DNA of 64,000 bases, taken from assembly GCA_037975125.1 (NCBI GenBank), contig CM075857.1, positions 69,457,899 through 69,521,898 on the forward strand, written 5' to 3'. Each line of letters opens with the position of its first letter. Position 1 is the first letter of the stretch. The position numbers and the translations under genes were made by a program. This stretch comes from Latrodectus hesperus (lineage: Eukaryota; Arthropoda; Arachnida; Araneae; Theridiidae). Shown here in pieces: positions 38,139-51,288 of the stretch. The notes under the pieces were generated by a model. The model made no database searches. It had not been told where the DNA came from and saw only the letters and a program-made list of their open reading frames with translations.

Positions 38139-38429
38139 GAATGAGTTATATACTACAGAAGGGTCATCCAAGTCTTGAAGCTTAAAATGCCAATAGTGTT
38201 TACACTTAGTCGTTAAATTTATGTATTGATTTGGTTTACATGTAGAAGTAGTAATATGACAGAAAGTTTTGGAGCTTTATGCTCGTAGGCTTATAGCTCG
38301 CATTGAGTTATTTCACAAAACTCGTCAAAAATTTAGAACACCATTTTGGAACTTTAACATGTAGTATTTGGTGCAACTCTTGCAGGTTTGGATTTGTATT
38401 TGGATATGGATTTAGATCTGGATTTAATT

Positions 38430-38680
38430 TTAATTTTGATTACTAGAAATTAAATGTATTTTGGCAACATTGGATTTTGGCTTATATATTTTAGCTTGAC
38501 TTTTACTCTTATTCTGGTTTGAACTTTTTGGTGTGGCTTTGGTGTGTACTGGCTTCTTTTTAAGACTGTCTTGGACCAGTGCAGAAAAGCCATAATTTGT
38601 GCCAATGTGGTCAACACCCCCTGAAGAAGCTGACCACATTGGTACGTCATTCCATTTTATATCTTTCTTTGATATTTTCC
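38430..38680 (-). other. Unassigned Lys/Ser-rich open frame
   Basis: The - strand is open from about 38681 (KISKKDIKWNDVPMWSASSG) through SNQNKSKSQAKIYKPKSNVA to a stop at 38430. Past that stop, a shifted frame continues with IKIKIKSRSKSISKYKSKPA and stops. Together they look like a basic, low-complexity C-terminal tail broken by one frameshift. No family was recognised. A 12-bp inverted repeat lies at its start, and the island containing it is bounded by two long (TA)n tracts. Confidence 0.25.
38602..38642. other. Hairpin with 12-bp stem
   Basis: CCAATGTGGTCA (38602-38613) and TGACCACATTGG (38631-38642) are perfect complements with a 17-base loop. It lies at the start of the Lys/Ser-rich open frame. 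Confidence 0.9.
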
Positions 38681-38780
38681 TTAAAATTCAAGTATTTTCA
38701 ATGTATTGTTTTCCATTTAGTATTTTCAATGTACTATTCTCCATTTGGCATTTTTCATTGTATTTTATAAAATATTCTAT

Positions 38781-38784
<4 letters not shown>

Positions 38785-38861
<77 letters not shown>
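38785..38861. repeat. (TA)n microsatellite, right of the island
   Basis: About 77 bases of pure alternation. Confidence 0.98.
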
Positions 38862-38863
<2 letters not shown>

Positions 38864-41800
38864 CATCTTTCAAGTCAAAATTTGTTAATTATTTGAAAAA
38901 ATTTATCTTAAAAAATCTCTTTTTAGCCTTTATGATTATTACAAGGTTTTTAAATTAAAAAAATGTCATTTTAATTTGGTATTGAAAAATTTTCAGTATT
39001 ATTCTTTTAGCAGAAGAAATATGTATTTTTTATTAACAAATGTATTAATTTATCAGCCATGTATAAATTAATGCATGAAAATAAATGACTGAGGAAAAAC
39101 TGATACAAAAAAATCATATGCTTAAATTAATAAAATTTATAAGTATAAGGAAATTTTAAATTTTATGAGATGTCAAAATCACTTAATTATTTTCTAATCT
39201 CTTAAACTGAAAATAAATTTGATCATGTAAAGCTGCGTTTTATTACTAAAATCACAAACTCAAATCATTAATAAAGTTTCTCAAATTAGTTTTGGATTTT
39301 ATAAATGATTTTTACACTGTTAGTTCCATTTTTCTTTCAATAGAAACATCTATTTCATCTTACAGTTTAAAGAATAAAGCCTAACAAAACTTCAAAACAT
39401 TGTAGATTACTTTTCAAAGAATCATTATGGGGATTGGTGCCTAAATTAGCTTTATGAAATTAACATTCTAGATGCAATGAGTATATTAACGTGTACTAAA
39501 AATTATTCTGAAAATGAACGAACAAATCGAAAATTATGTAATAAAACAACCACTGTATAATCAGCAACTAAACAATCCTTTTTTACATTGAAAAGTTAGA
39601 AAGAATACTTTCTAAAATAGTTTTGAAATAAAAAAAGTGATTATTTGCCCGATTTTTCATCAATAAAACGGAGGCAAATGTTAAATATATTTTATATTGT
39701 TTTTGATACAGCAAATACTAAATAATTTGTCTCTAATGGCATTTATTTTTAACGAGCAATTTGATAAAAAAAATTAACTTTAAAATCTTAAATAAAGAGA
39801 AATATGTTTTGATATTTTATAAAATTTTAGTTTTAAAAATTATTTTACGGTAGTCTAAAAGCTCATAAGACTAAGTACCTAGTGTATCATATACCAATTT
39901 AAATTTAAAAAATAGGAATAACAGTTAAGAAAATTAATTTTGAAATGTTTTTTTTATATTTAAAACTATATTCAATTATTTCTTATCCTTTATATTTCAT
40001 TTTTTGTTTATAAAAATATTCTCTTAATAGCTAATACATGTTTGTATCAGAAATGTAAAAAGCAGAAATCTATATTTAAGGTATCATTCGAAATTTTAAA
40101 CAGAAATAGATGCACTATGGTTGATTTCATCCACTAAATGTTATCTTTTGAAAATCTATGACTTTTAATATCAAAAAAATACTTTTGGAAACCATTATTT
40201 TCTTATAAATATAAACAATCTGATTCTATAAGTAATCTAAGTATTAACATTTTTCAAATACAAATATTGCATAAGAAAGCTTGAATACATATAGAATTAC
40301 CCATTTGGTGTAAATACTTCACCTATATTGTTACTGATTTATTAGGAAACTTAACTAAGTATTAAATATACTACTTAATTCCTAATTAAGTTGTTCACTA
40401 TATAAATGGACATTAATAGTGTAACTCTAAAGAGTTAAAATGGTTCTAATAATTAATATATTATAAATGTAAAAGTTTTTAAAATTTATGTTTTGATACA
40501 TTTATATACAATGGAAGAATAATAGAATAAGAAATATTAAGATTTAAATATATCAATAAAAATACATGCAAATCCTTGAATGTGTTAAAAATTATGATCT
40601 AAGTATTCTTTAAGTAAATATTAGCATTTTTAAAACTTTATACATAAGGATGAATAATTTATGAAGTCAAGATTTAAAATATTAAAATCCAACTAAGCTA
40701 TTGAAAATTCTCAGATAATGTATGTGTGATTTCAATAACATATTCGAAATTAAATCATTTAATTATAAGTTGAAATTTTAAGATTAAATCACTAAACCAT
40801 AGAAAAAGTTAAAAGAATACAGAATATGAATGGATACAGAATAAGTAAAATCATAAATACATTCAAAAATACTTAAAAATCTTCATAAAAATAGAATATT
40901 TTAAATGGAAAAATTCAATATACTAAGCATTACACTTAAAGTTAGAAAATAAAAATATAAAATTGAAATATGTAAGATTGAAAAAAATTAATACAAAATT
41001 TGTAAGTAATAAGTATAAAATCACACACAGCAACTGAAAATAAAGTCACAACTAAAATCAACTGAAAAACATCTACCAAATATTTCAATAAAGAATATGT
41101 TGGAAATTATTATGTTCAAAATGAATTAGGGTTATAATTTTATGGTTATACATCAAAAAACAGATTAAAAATCTTTACTTTGTTCCAAATTTCTATTTTA
41201 TATTTATTTACTGATAAAATTTTAATGTCATTTTTTAAAATGCAATTATTTTGTGCTTTACCTTTGAAAGGTAATAAAAATCATTAATTATTAAATAATT
41301 TGCTTTAAACCTTTTTAGTTTGTTTTCACAGATTTTTCATGTCAGAAATAGTAATTTTATTTACATTTGAATTGATTTTCATGCAAATACATTAATAATT
41401 ATTAATTCAAAACATTAATAGAAAATTAAAATTATTCTACTTAAAAATAGTATCTGAGAAATTGATTGATTTCTTTTAGTGTTTCCAATCTTAAAACAAT
41501 TACTAATAAAAAAATAATGTATCTTGTTTACATATATAGCATTTATTTTATTAAAGAATTTTTTATACAAATATATGTAATATTTTCTACATATTTTTAC
41601 ATATATTATATAAAAGGAATATAACATGTTACAGATAATGTCCACAACATTTAACATTTAAAAAGTAGTAGTAAATTTAATGCAATACAATGTTTCACAG
41701 GAAACTTACAAAAAAGGCACACTAGTCTTTCACTCATAAACAAAATTAATAAATATAATAATCAATAAATTTATATACTTTTTAAAAAAAATTATAAAAT

Positions 41801-44800
41801 AATAAATTGGTGTATCAGAATATTGTTTGTGAAAATGCTTACTTTGAAAAACATAACAATTGTGATGATATAGTCACTAAAAAAACTATAAAATCAAATT
41901 TAGGGAATATACATAGATATAATTTTTTGTTAAATTGCTTATAAAGAGATACACAGATATAATTTTTATGATCACCTAATTATGGATATATGCATAAGAA
42001 AAAACCTTACAAATTATACAAAATTATGAGATTAAAATTTAATTTTTAAAGAATACTTATTTTTCTTATATTTTTACAAAAAAAATTTTAATTTTGGGGA
42101 AAGAATGAGCTTAAAACTTAAGTAAACTAAATTATGTAATTCAATTTTGCAAAATTTTTATCTCAATTTCAATACATCAAATCGAAATAAAATATTTTGA
42201 AAAGTTGTTTATGCATCGCTATAGTTGAATTGACTTTTTGAAAATATTTATTCTGGAAATTTTTTAAAACCATGATATTGACAGCAAATTAAATAGAAAT
42301 GCACAATAACTAGTTAAAAACATAAATTTCAAAAATATGAAAATATAGCAGGATAAACAAAAGCTCTTTTTCAGTAATTTATTAATCCACAAAAAACTTT
42401 ATTAAGAATCAAAGGAATTCATGTGTATTTTATCATTAACTTAATAAGAAGGTAAACTAAACAGAAATATGTATTTATTCAATGTGTAAGCTGAAAACAT
42501 TCAAAATTTATGAATATTTTCAATAGATACCTCATTGTACTTATGAAACTGCTATAACTCTTATCATACTTATAGATTTATAAATGCAAATAATGAATCA
42601 TCTAAATAGATCTAACACATTACTTTCAATTTACTAAAAATAAAAATTTATGAAGCATAACTACATACCAATAGTGAAACTATATGATATAGAAAAGAAT
42701 TGGTTAAATTTCTGACTCAAGGATCTCTACCATAAAATTAAACACATATAGGAACTTTATTCACAATATTTTTAAGAAAATATTGTAAAATAATCATAGT
42801 AGATTTAAAACAAATAATTGATTATATAAAAGTTTACCTACAAAAGAAATGCATATTAATTTCTTTAAATAATTCATAATACTTAAATTTACCATTCATA
42901 GCATACATAAAACTTTACCATTTAAAATGACTGATATAAATTAACAATATTATTACACAAAAGCATTAATATACAACTAAAATAAATTTATATCATATTT
43001 AAAACTACACACAATGCTTCATTAAAATAATTTTAAAAAAAGTAATTGTCAGGATTTCTTGCCCTTATCTACAGTAAGTGATACATACAAGTTAATTATC
43101 TTCACACAAAAAGGACCAAAACTCAAATTGTTAACTATGAAACTGAATTATCTAAATTTTTCTTAATGGAAAAATCATTTTAAATTAATAATGAAATGTT
43201 TTGTTCAACAAAATATTTTTGATTCTATAATTTGCAAAATCTTATGAAGAAAATTTGTTAATGAACAGAACTAGTAAAGAATGTAAAAATAAAGTTAACA
43301 TTTTTATTACCTAATTACATATATAATTGTAATTTTCATACTTCAAATAAATTTTAAGAGATAAATTTATAAATTTGAGTTGTGATGCTCTTATTCTAAA
43401 TTTTTAAAAATGTAAAATACTGAATAAATATAAAATTTATAACAGAATTTTATTAAAATTCACATTATTGCTTTAAAAGTAAATTTAGTGGAAAGTAAGA
43501 GAAATATTAAAAATCATATCAACATCAAGTATAGAGAATCAACTTTGTCAATTAATTATCATTTAAACTTCAAAACTTCATGCATATTTTATTCTTTTTT
43601 ATTGTAAAAGCCATCAAAATCATTATGCTAATTTATTACATTACAGTAGTTCAACTAATATTTTTTAAAATAAATATTAAAGCAATGTAAGCAAACAGAG
43701 ATTTTTATTAAAGCAAAGAGTAATGAAACCAATTATCAAAACCTTCAGTTTGAAGTGCCTTTTATTTTGACATGAAAGAACTTAAAGCATTAAAATTTTC
43801 ACTTAAACATAAATTTGAACACACTTTATTTTATAAAAAAAATAACCAAGCAAACATGCAATGTTTTTGAACTTATTTAATAAGGAAAAAGAAATGGAAA
43901 GTTTTATGACTGTATTTATGTGTATATTTACTAATTCATATTTAATAGATTACTAAATTAAAAATAACTGAAAATTAAATTTTTTAAACGATCCACAGCA
44001 TAGATTATTAAAAATTTTCCAATTTACCAATATTTTCAATAATAAATTAGAAATTTGACTTTCAATCTTATAATAATTAAATTACATTAAAACTTTTTTC
44101 TTAAATCTTAAGTTTAAAAATCCATTTTTTATTAATAAATTATGAATTAATAAAACAATGAAATTCTTTTTATTATCACATTTACAAATCCTTAGTAAAT
44201 TATATAATGCATTCTAGTGTTGACATGTTAAGCTTGCTTTCATAATTATTTATTCCATAAAAATGTGCATAAACTAGGAAGAATTTTGATGACTGTATAG
44301 TGCTGATTATCTTCTAAAAGTATTAAAAAATATACAACAAATCACATTATTTCATATTAACTGATTCTGCAAATGAACACAACCAACCAAATACAAAATT
44401 AAAAAAGGACATCAAATTTTTCACAAGAATATTTTCAAAATAAGCTGATTCTGCCTCATATTTTTTTTTCATCTACAAGCTTTTATTTAGAAAACATATT
44501 TTATCACTAATATTTTTAAGTTCATAGAAATTACTAAAAATGTGGTCTGTAACACTATTATATTTTAATTCATTCTCAACACTCTTACAACTAATGAAAT
44601 ATCTCCAGTAACATTAAAACAAAAAAAATTTATAATTGTTAAAACATATTTAATTAATAAATGCTCACAAAAAAATCACACAAAATTTTTTATGCATAGT
44701 GAACTATATTTAAGAAATGAGGTAAATCTAAATGTGTCTTTGATCAATCTTTTTAAGGAGATGGTGCAAAAAATTTCAAAACAATCAAATCCCTTTTACT

Positions 44801-45071
44801 AACACAGTTAAATTGAATTGAACAATATTAATATATACAAATAAATGTTACTGTTCAATATTAATCCCTAAAAGCAAACTTTATATATTGCTAATGATTT
44901 ACAAAAACAAATCTTGATACTAAATGATTTTTATATAAAAATATAAAACTGCTCAATTGCATATCCTTCATGCTGATACAATCAAAAACAATGAGATGCC
45001 TGATGCACTGACGATATAAAAGTTTTTCTGAAGTTTAATGCTTATAAAATATTTATGATAAAACATTAAAC
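38862..45071. other. Very AT-rich 3' flank of ERH, nothing recognised
   Basis: Six kilobases with no supported exon, repeat or RNA gene. ERH 3' UTR occupies an unknown part of its right end. Confidence 0.5.
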
Positions 45072-45171
45072 CTATGAGCTTTTTGAAGCTTGGCGTCGAA
45101 GTAAAATGTATATTTTGTCTTTAATCCAATCTTTGTTATAGGGAGCATAGGTATTTGTTGTCTTCTGATAG
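45072..45171 (-). CDS. ERH: ERH, C-terminal coding exon with stop
   Basis: The acceptor is AAATTTTAG just above 45171. One base completes the Val codon, followed by [20 protein letters not shown] and [12 protein letters not shown], with TAG at 45074-45072. The family ends with [22 protein letters not shown], so the C terminus is complete. The spliced protein is about 102 residues against 104 in human. The intron to the central exon is 3.5 kb and contains a MITE-like element and a (TA)n tract. On the minus strand an ATTAAA lies at 45039-45034, only 33 nt past the stop, and an AATAAA at 44487-44482. Which is used cannot be told from sequence. Confidence 0.93.
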
Positions 45172-46019
45172 CTAAAATTTAAAAAAAAAAGAGTTTTCAC
45201 TTAACATGCACATACATACATGCATTTCATTTGATAAACATATGTATACCAAGAACCAATATATGAAGAGAAAAATATTTTCTTTTAATTTCATATTACT
45301 TGAGGAAAACTTATAATAATGCTTTATGAAAACTGATTTTGTTTGAAAGATACATTTTCTTCTTAAACATTATTTAACAATCATGCAATTAACTTTGTGA
45401 AAAATTAATTTTATCTTAAACAAAAAAAAGTTAAGCAAATAATAAATATTATTCATCAGGAATACAATTAACTGAACATTAAATGTACTAAAAATTCTTT
45501 ATGTAAATTTAATATTGCATCCACAAAGATCCTATTTGTGTGCCTAAGAACCAAAAGATTGATTCAAACAGATTAGATATTAGAGTATAAAAATTTTGAC
45601 ATCAACACATAACTTTAAAAATTAACATTCTTGCATATTTTTACTATTTTGTTTCAGGGAATTACAATTTCCTAATGTTTTGCTTTTATTTATAAATAAT
45701 GACTAAAATCTTATTAATATACCATTTAAAAAGGAATTTTAGGAATTTAACATTATTCCCAATATGATACTGAATGTATCTGTGGGAGCAGTTATCTTCC
45801 CACAATGAACCCTTCCACTGGATCAATGATTTACTAGCAAAGTTCTATTACTAAGAAATATATTCTCAAATACTATTATTTGTATAAGAGATTGTTATTA
45901 TAACATGTTAATATTAAAATAAATAAATAAAAACTTGTAAAATTAAATTGGTAAATAATATTCTAATAAATGAATACATAAAAGTTAATTTCTTAATTTA
46001 TTAATACTTTTAGTATAAG

Positions 46020-46105
46020 TTTAAAAATGTAAAATGTTTGAATGTTTATGTTAAAAATGTAAAATGTTTGAATGTAAATGAAAATGTAAAATGTTTAAAA
46101 ATGTA
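46020..46105. repeat. Short tandem repeat, unit about 20-33 bp
   Basis: AAAAATGTAAAATGTTTGAA occurs twice intact and AAAATGTAAAATGTTTAAAA once more. The array is AT-rich. Confidence 0.7.
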
Positions 46106-46341
46106 TCAATATGAAAACAAATTTTTGTGTGATGTCATTTTGAAACAAAGAATCATAGTTCTAAATCAGCATCCTTAGTCAATGTATATGATATTCAAAT
46201 GTGTTCTTGATTAATTAAACAAAAGGAATTAAACAAAAAATAGTTAAAATAATTTTTCTATAATTTTGTAAAACCATTCATAAAGTGACCATAACAATTT
46301 TCAATAAAATAAAGCTATTCAAATTTTAAAAAATATATACC

Positions 46342-47091
46342 CAGAGATGCCAACCTCTGAGCCTCCCAATCAGTACAATGGGACATATTTTCAGTACTTT
46401 CAGTAACCTTTTCAAAAAATTTTCAGTAACTTTTTCAGTAACACATGGTTTACATTAAGAATACACTTATGTGCATAAAATTAATACTTTTAAGGTAACC
46501 TATGTTAAAAAATAAAAGTAAAAGGATCATCTAATCACAATAGATATAAAAAAGAAATGATAATTAATAAAGTAAACCATTCTTTTAAATTTAAATGCCT
46601 TACCTCAGAGATCCTTACAGCACAGATTTTTATATAATTACAGGAAAAAGAAAACACTGATATTGAAAAGAAAATATCTTTTTATTTAAAACTAACATAG
46701 CATACTGATCTGTGTTAACTAAGAATAAATAAATAAATAAATGACATGATAAATAGAAATAGATGACAATCAATCACAAATTTTGTGTTATAGCTTTCTT
46801 AACCATACTGATTTCTGTTTGAGAAAATTCTTTCTGATAACACAATTATGAGTTTGAAATATTATTCATATTTTTCTTAATCCAATTTCAACACTAAATT
46901 AGTAATTTATTTGTAACCTTCACAAATTTTAATCGCTATAATACAATAATAATAATATAATCATACATGACTAAAAAGTATCATTAGAGATCGAGAGAGA
47001 AATCTATTTTCCATAATTTCGTTAAGATCATCGTAACGAAAAGTAGAAATCCGTACTAAATACGGAAAAATCGTAACAAACGGCATCTCTC
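46342..47091. mobile_element. Non-autonomous DNA element with 6-bp flanking duplication
   Basis: The ends CAGAGATGCC and GGCATCTCTC are inverted repeats (one mismatch). TATACC occurs directly outside both ends (46336-46341 and 47092-47097), consistent with a target duplication. The interior is AT-rich with no transposase. It lies in the ERH intron between C-terminal and central exons. Confidence 0.55.
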
Positions 47092-47107
47092 TATACCACT
47101 TTTATTG

Positions 47108-47110
<3 letters not shown>

Positions 47111-47139
<29 letters not shown>
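47111..47139. repeat. (TA)n microsatellite
   Basis: About 29 bases, just outside the right end of the element at 46342-47091. Confidence 0.95.
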
Positions 47140-47142
<3 letters not shown>

Positions 47143-48665
47143 ATATTAAGATGACTTTTAACTACACAATGTGTCAAAACATATTAAGTCTTGCATTATG
47201 AATATATATTATATTTTTTAATGAACATTTATTACTCTTTTATTCATGTGAATGATAGAATTGCAAAATTTTCCAATGCATTTTCAAGCAAGATAAACCA
47301 ATTAAAACAATTTAGAAGTTATGTTCTAAAAAGTTATTTAAGATACTTTTCATTAAATGGAATCTTACTGAATATTATAGTAAAGTTTATGTATAAAACA
47401 AGTCTTAGAAGCTTGTTAAGTATTTCTGCATAAGAATTTTTCCATTAAAAAAAATTCTAATTTGCATATTTTACTGTACAAAATTGTCACTTTGTAATTT
47501 ACAAATCTGTAACTAATGATCAAAGAAGGAAACAAGAAAGTTTCCAACCTTCCTTTCTGAGTGGGAAAACTATTATATATCTAACTTAATATTTAGACTT
47601 TAATATGGATTTATCATTTTAACACACTGGACACATTACAAATTGTCATTTCCATTTCTTCCAACACACAACCTTTTTACTTATTGTTAAATATTACATT
47701 TAGCCCAGACAAAATTTTTAATTTTTATTTCACATAAATTGTAGAAGTGAAAAATTCATTCTTTAAAGTTAGACAGAACAATTAAATTGAACACAAAAAA
47801 TCTACTAATTCATTTTATTAATGATAAAATACGGTATATACAATGATTTGATTTGTTTTCCATTCTGAGTTCCCTTTCCACACACAGATTAAGTGGATTA
47901 GAATTTAAAATGGATTACAAATATCCACTCTCAAGGTAAAAATCAAACTCACAAATTCTTTAACCAAAGGAAAGAATACATAGCCACTATAAATCTTATG
48001 ATTTCTATGAATTTTTGACTTCTATATTTGTCTGATAAAATAATAAAATTATTTAATTAGATAATTTTAGAAGAAATGTAGCTTAAAAATTTAAAACTTT
48101 AATATTAGAAAAACTCTGTATAAAAATAGACACACTGCTTTATACTTTCATGAAAATAAATTAAACATATTCTTGTTTTTATTGTGAGGATACTACTTAT
48201 AAATTGATATTCATTGACATTGATACAATTAGAAAAATCAAAAAAAATTAATCCAAATAGTAAAAATATAAAAAAAAAATCAATTATAATCTCTTCACTA
48301 TTATTAAAATACGAACATCATCTAACATTTACTTACTTTTTTTATTAGGGGGAAAAAACAGAGAAGAATAAAATTAGTGCAAAAATTATATACATGCATA
48401 TGCATATGTATGTATATGTGTCTGACACATTGATAGCAGTACTACAGCAAAGAACATGTCAAGTGCAATTAACTCCACTTAAAAATATCGGAAAATTGTT
48501 TACTTAAGAAAAAGAAAGGAAAAATCTTTTATTTTTGAGAAAACACTTCAATACATGTGTAGGTATTTCATAAAAAAATAAAAAGCAAATAAATGACAGT
48601 GAACTTTCTAAACATTTCTCATTTAGATTTTCTTATGAAATGTGTATACATATTACGGTACTTAC

Positions 48666-48786
48666 ACTAAACAACATAAATCAGAAAGTTGATCAATAAA
48701 TTCAAATAACTGACGAATATCATAAGTAATAGATGCTGAATCTGGATTTTGCCTCTTTAAATGTTCCTCATACATATGACACACAC
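48666..48786 (-). CDS. ERH: ERH, central coding exon
   Basis: The exon is 121 nt, with acceptor TTTTTTAG just above 48786 and donor GTAAGT just below 48666. Its first two bases complete the Gly codon begun in the previous exon. It then reads [20 protein letters not shown] and [19 protein letters not shown], which corresponds without gap to ERH ([14 protein letters not shown]... ITYDISQLFDFIDDLADLSCL). It ends two bases into a Val codon. Differences from the vertebrate protein are conservative, so this looks like a functional ortholog. The intron to the previous exon (48787-50813) contains a (TA)n tract and a Tc1 3' remnant. Confidence 0.93.
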
Positions 48787-49128
48787 CTAAAAAACAATTT
48801 CAAAGAAAATTAGAATATCCTTTTATAGTATTAAAATTGATTTGTTTATTTTGATACACAATTTAACTAAATGCTACAAGAGAAGTACAAATGCCAAGTG
48901 TGTACCAAACCTGTAGATTACAAACCAGAATGGATTCTTGTGATTTTATGACAGAACCTGATGTATGCATGTGTGAAATTTATTTGGAGTGATAGAAACC
49001 CATGAAGCTTTTGCTGTGTTTCATTTATTTTACATAGAAAATCTCACCTAACTCAACTGGCTTGTAGGAATTTAACAAAAATCTCAGTTATACTACTTAA
49101 TAAATGAATATATAGTTAAAAAAATCTG

Positions 49129-49132
<4 letters not shown>

Positions 49133-49171
<39 letters not shown>
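49133..49171. repeat. (TA)n microsatellite
   Basis: About 39 bases inside the ERH intron between central and N-terminal exons. Confidence 0.95.
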
Positions 49172-49173
<2 letters not shown>

Positions 49174-50554
49174 TTGCATAGTAAAGAGCTCAATGGGTCT
49201 CTCTCAAACCGTTGGTCAGAGGCATAATTTCTATAGGAAAAAAATCCTTTAAATAAATAAAATATTCCCATTATAACAATTGTAGATTTAAAAATTCAAC
49301 TAAGCAAAAATTATAAAATCTAAATTTTTATAATATTTCCAAGTTTTTATCATTAAATTTAAAAAACTTTGCTTTTTCCCAACAAATCTAATAAAAACAG
49401 TTTTATGTTCCTATTATAAAAAATAATGAGATTTAAGTTTAAAGTTTGGGATTTTTTCTGTCTTCCTTAAGAAAATTGTTACAAAATTAATTTGTATACA
49501 GTAAAATAGTTAGAAAACACAACCTTCTGGAGAAAAAAGTGTTTTCAATCCATACACAATGTGAAACTATTGCTATAAATCTTTTGTTGAAGCTACAGCA
49601 ATGACAACTAGAGTCAAAACATGTAAATTTTGTCACAATTATGATCAATTTGCTTCTGATGAAGCATATCACCCAGGGGACCTATAACTACCATATCTCC
49701 ACCTTAAGGACTTCCCACATTTTAAATTATAGTACACCTATATTAACACCAGGTTGAGTCCGGGATGGTTACTAAGCATTAATGGTGTCAAAAATTGCTC
49801 ACGTGAGAGAAGATTATTTTTCATTTTCCAAATATAAATTGTAAAATTTTGGGACTTCATTGGAACTTTATATCAAAGGGATGCATACTAACTGTACCAG
49901 TGCTAGCCAAGTCCTATAGCTTCATAGTACATATTTGAAATGGCTTCCACCATTAACAAGTCATCCAGTAGATATACCAATCACTTGATTCATAAAGCCA
50001 ATTAATGTTCTGAAGCACCACAATATATCTTCTGCTTACCTGAAGCAGAAACCAAAGTAATAGGTCAATCTCATATGGCCTTAATTAGATTCTCTAGATC
50101 TTCCTTTTCAGTGACATTGGTCTCCACAGATCGCAAACATGCCAGTGATTTAGTTCTCAGGAAAAAATCATCTCTAGTAGATGATAGCGAAAAGAGAAGA
50201 GCCCTCACCGTTTTACAAGACAACCGCAATAAGATAGAAAAAGAATGAAAAGCAGAAGAGAGAAGGAAAGAAATAAAAGGACAGAAAATTAAGATTGTGA
50301 CATTTACATTGAAGTTGTAACACCCACGTGTTTACTTAAAGAAAGTAAATACCTTGAAGTTATAACACAACAGATTGTCTCTTATGCATAAATTGGTGTC
50401 TGCTTGTATTATTAGATGTTATTTGCAGTTGAATGGGACGTCCATAAAGTTACTATAGTTTCATTTACCTTTAACTCAAAATCACAGGCAATGGTTTTGA
50501 GAGGTAGATATATAAACTATTGATTCTATCACCATTTACACTTCACAAGAGACA

Positions 50555-50640
50555 GTAATTTCACTCATTTGATCTTGATATAAAATGTTATTTGCAAATA
50601 AATTTTGTAGTGATATCAGATTTTTTTAGTGTTGCAATTT
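50555..50640 (+). mobile_element. 3'-terminal remnant of the Tc1 family seen at 22.1-23.3 kb
   Basis: The blocks ATGTTATTTGCAAATAAATT and GTGTTGCAATTTGAG match the non-coding 3' end and terminal repeat of the element at 22104-23296 (ATGTTATTTACAAAATGAAT, GATGTTGCAATTTGAG). Nothing of the transposase is recognisable upstream. It lies in the ERH intron between the central and N-terminal exons. Confidence 0.6.
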
Positions 50641-50813
50641 GAGGGATCAGCTGTTTATTTATATAAATGCATTATTTTTATTATTAGCAATAAAAATTTC
50701 TGCTTAGTTGGAAAGTAACAGATTTAAGAACATATAACTTCTATGGTATTCAAAATAATTATAATGCACTATTTGATTAATCTATGCTATAGAACTAACT
50801 ATATGGTGCTTAC

Positions 50814-50907
50814 CTTCCATACATTCATTTACAGAATCATAATCAGAGTAACTTCTTGTTTCTGGCTTACCAGGCTGAGCAAGCAATATAGTGTGTGACT
50901 GTTTCAT
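50814..50907 (-). CDS. ERH: ERH (enhancer of rudimentary homolog), N-terminal coding exon
   Basis: Read on the - strand this gives [20 protein letters not shown] then DSVNECMEG, which aligns closely with the N terminus of ERH (SHTILLVQP... [10 protein letters not shown]). The donor GTAAGC lies just below 50814 and the exon ends one base into the Gly codon. There are two start models. ERH genes commonly carry the ATG on an upstream exon with the intron directly after it; here the AAACAG ending at 50899 is a fair acceptor, so coding would begin at 50898 with Ser. Alternatively the in-frame ATG at 50907-50905 starts the protein as [12 protein letters not shown] is a small dimeric nuclear protein that partners RNA-processing and transcription factors (known from the family). 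Confidence 0.9.
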
Positions 50908-51288
50908 AAGAGAAAATTAATGCCATTAATTTAAAAAAAGCAAAATAAAATTTTTAAAAATATTAAATATTATATTGCTATAATTCATAAAATTAAAATA
51001 ATTAACTTAAAAACTTAATATAATTTGAAATGTGCAAAACTACAAACAGTATTACAATAAAAATTCTAAAAAAATTTTTATTTCTAAAACTCTTTCTTAT
51101 ATTTTCTACGTGGCAAAATAAAGGTTTATCATACAGTTTAGTAAAAACTGTAATACACATACATAATTATAAAGAAGTTCAAAATTATAACCTAATAGAT
51201 TAAGTCTCATCTCTGTTCATTATCAATCATTTTATAATTTTGAACAATGATTAAATGACATCGCTAGCATCTTAAGTTGTATTATACA

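Noticed and set aside
38599..38958. 119-residue + strand ORF with Tyr-Ile run
   Set aside because: More than a quarter of it is translated (TA)n microsatellite.
47191..47433. 80-residue + strand ORF
   Set aside because: Composition is that of AT-rich noise, with no motif, no splice context, and it lies antisense inside an ERH intron.
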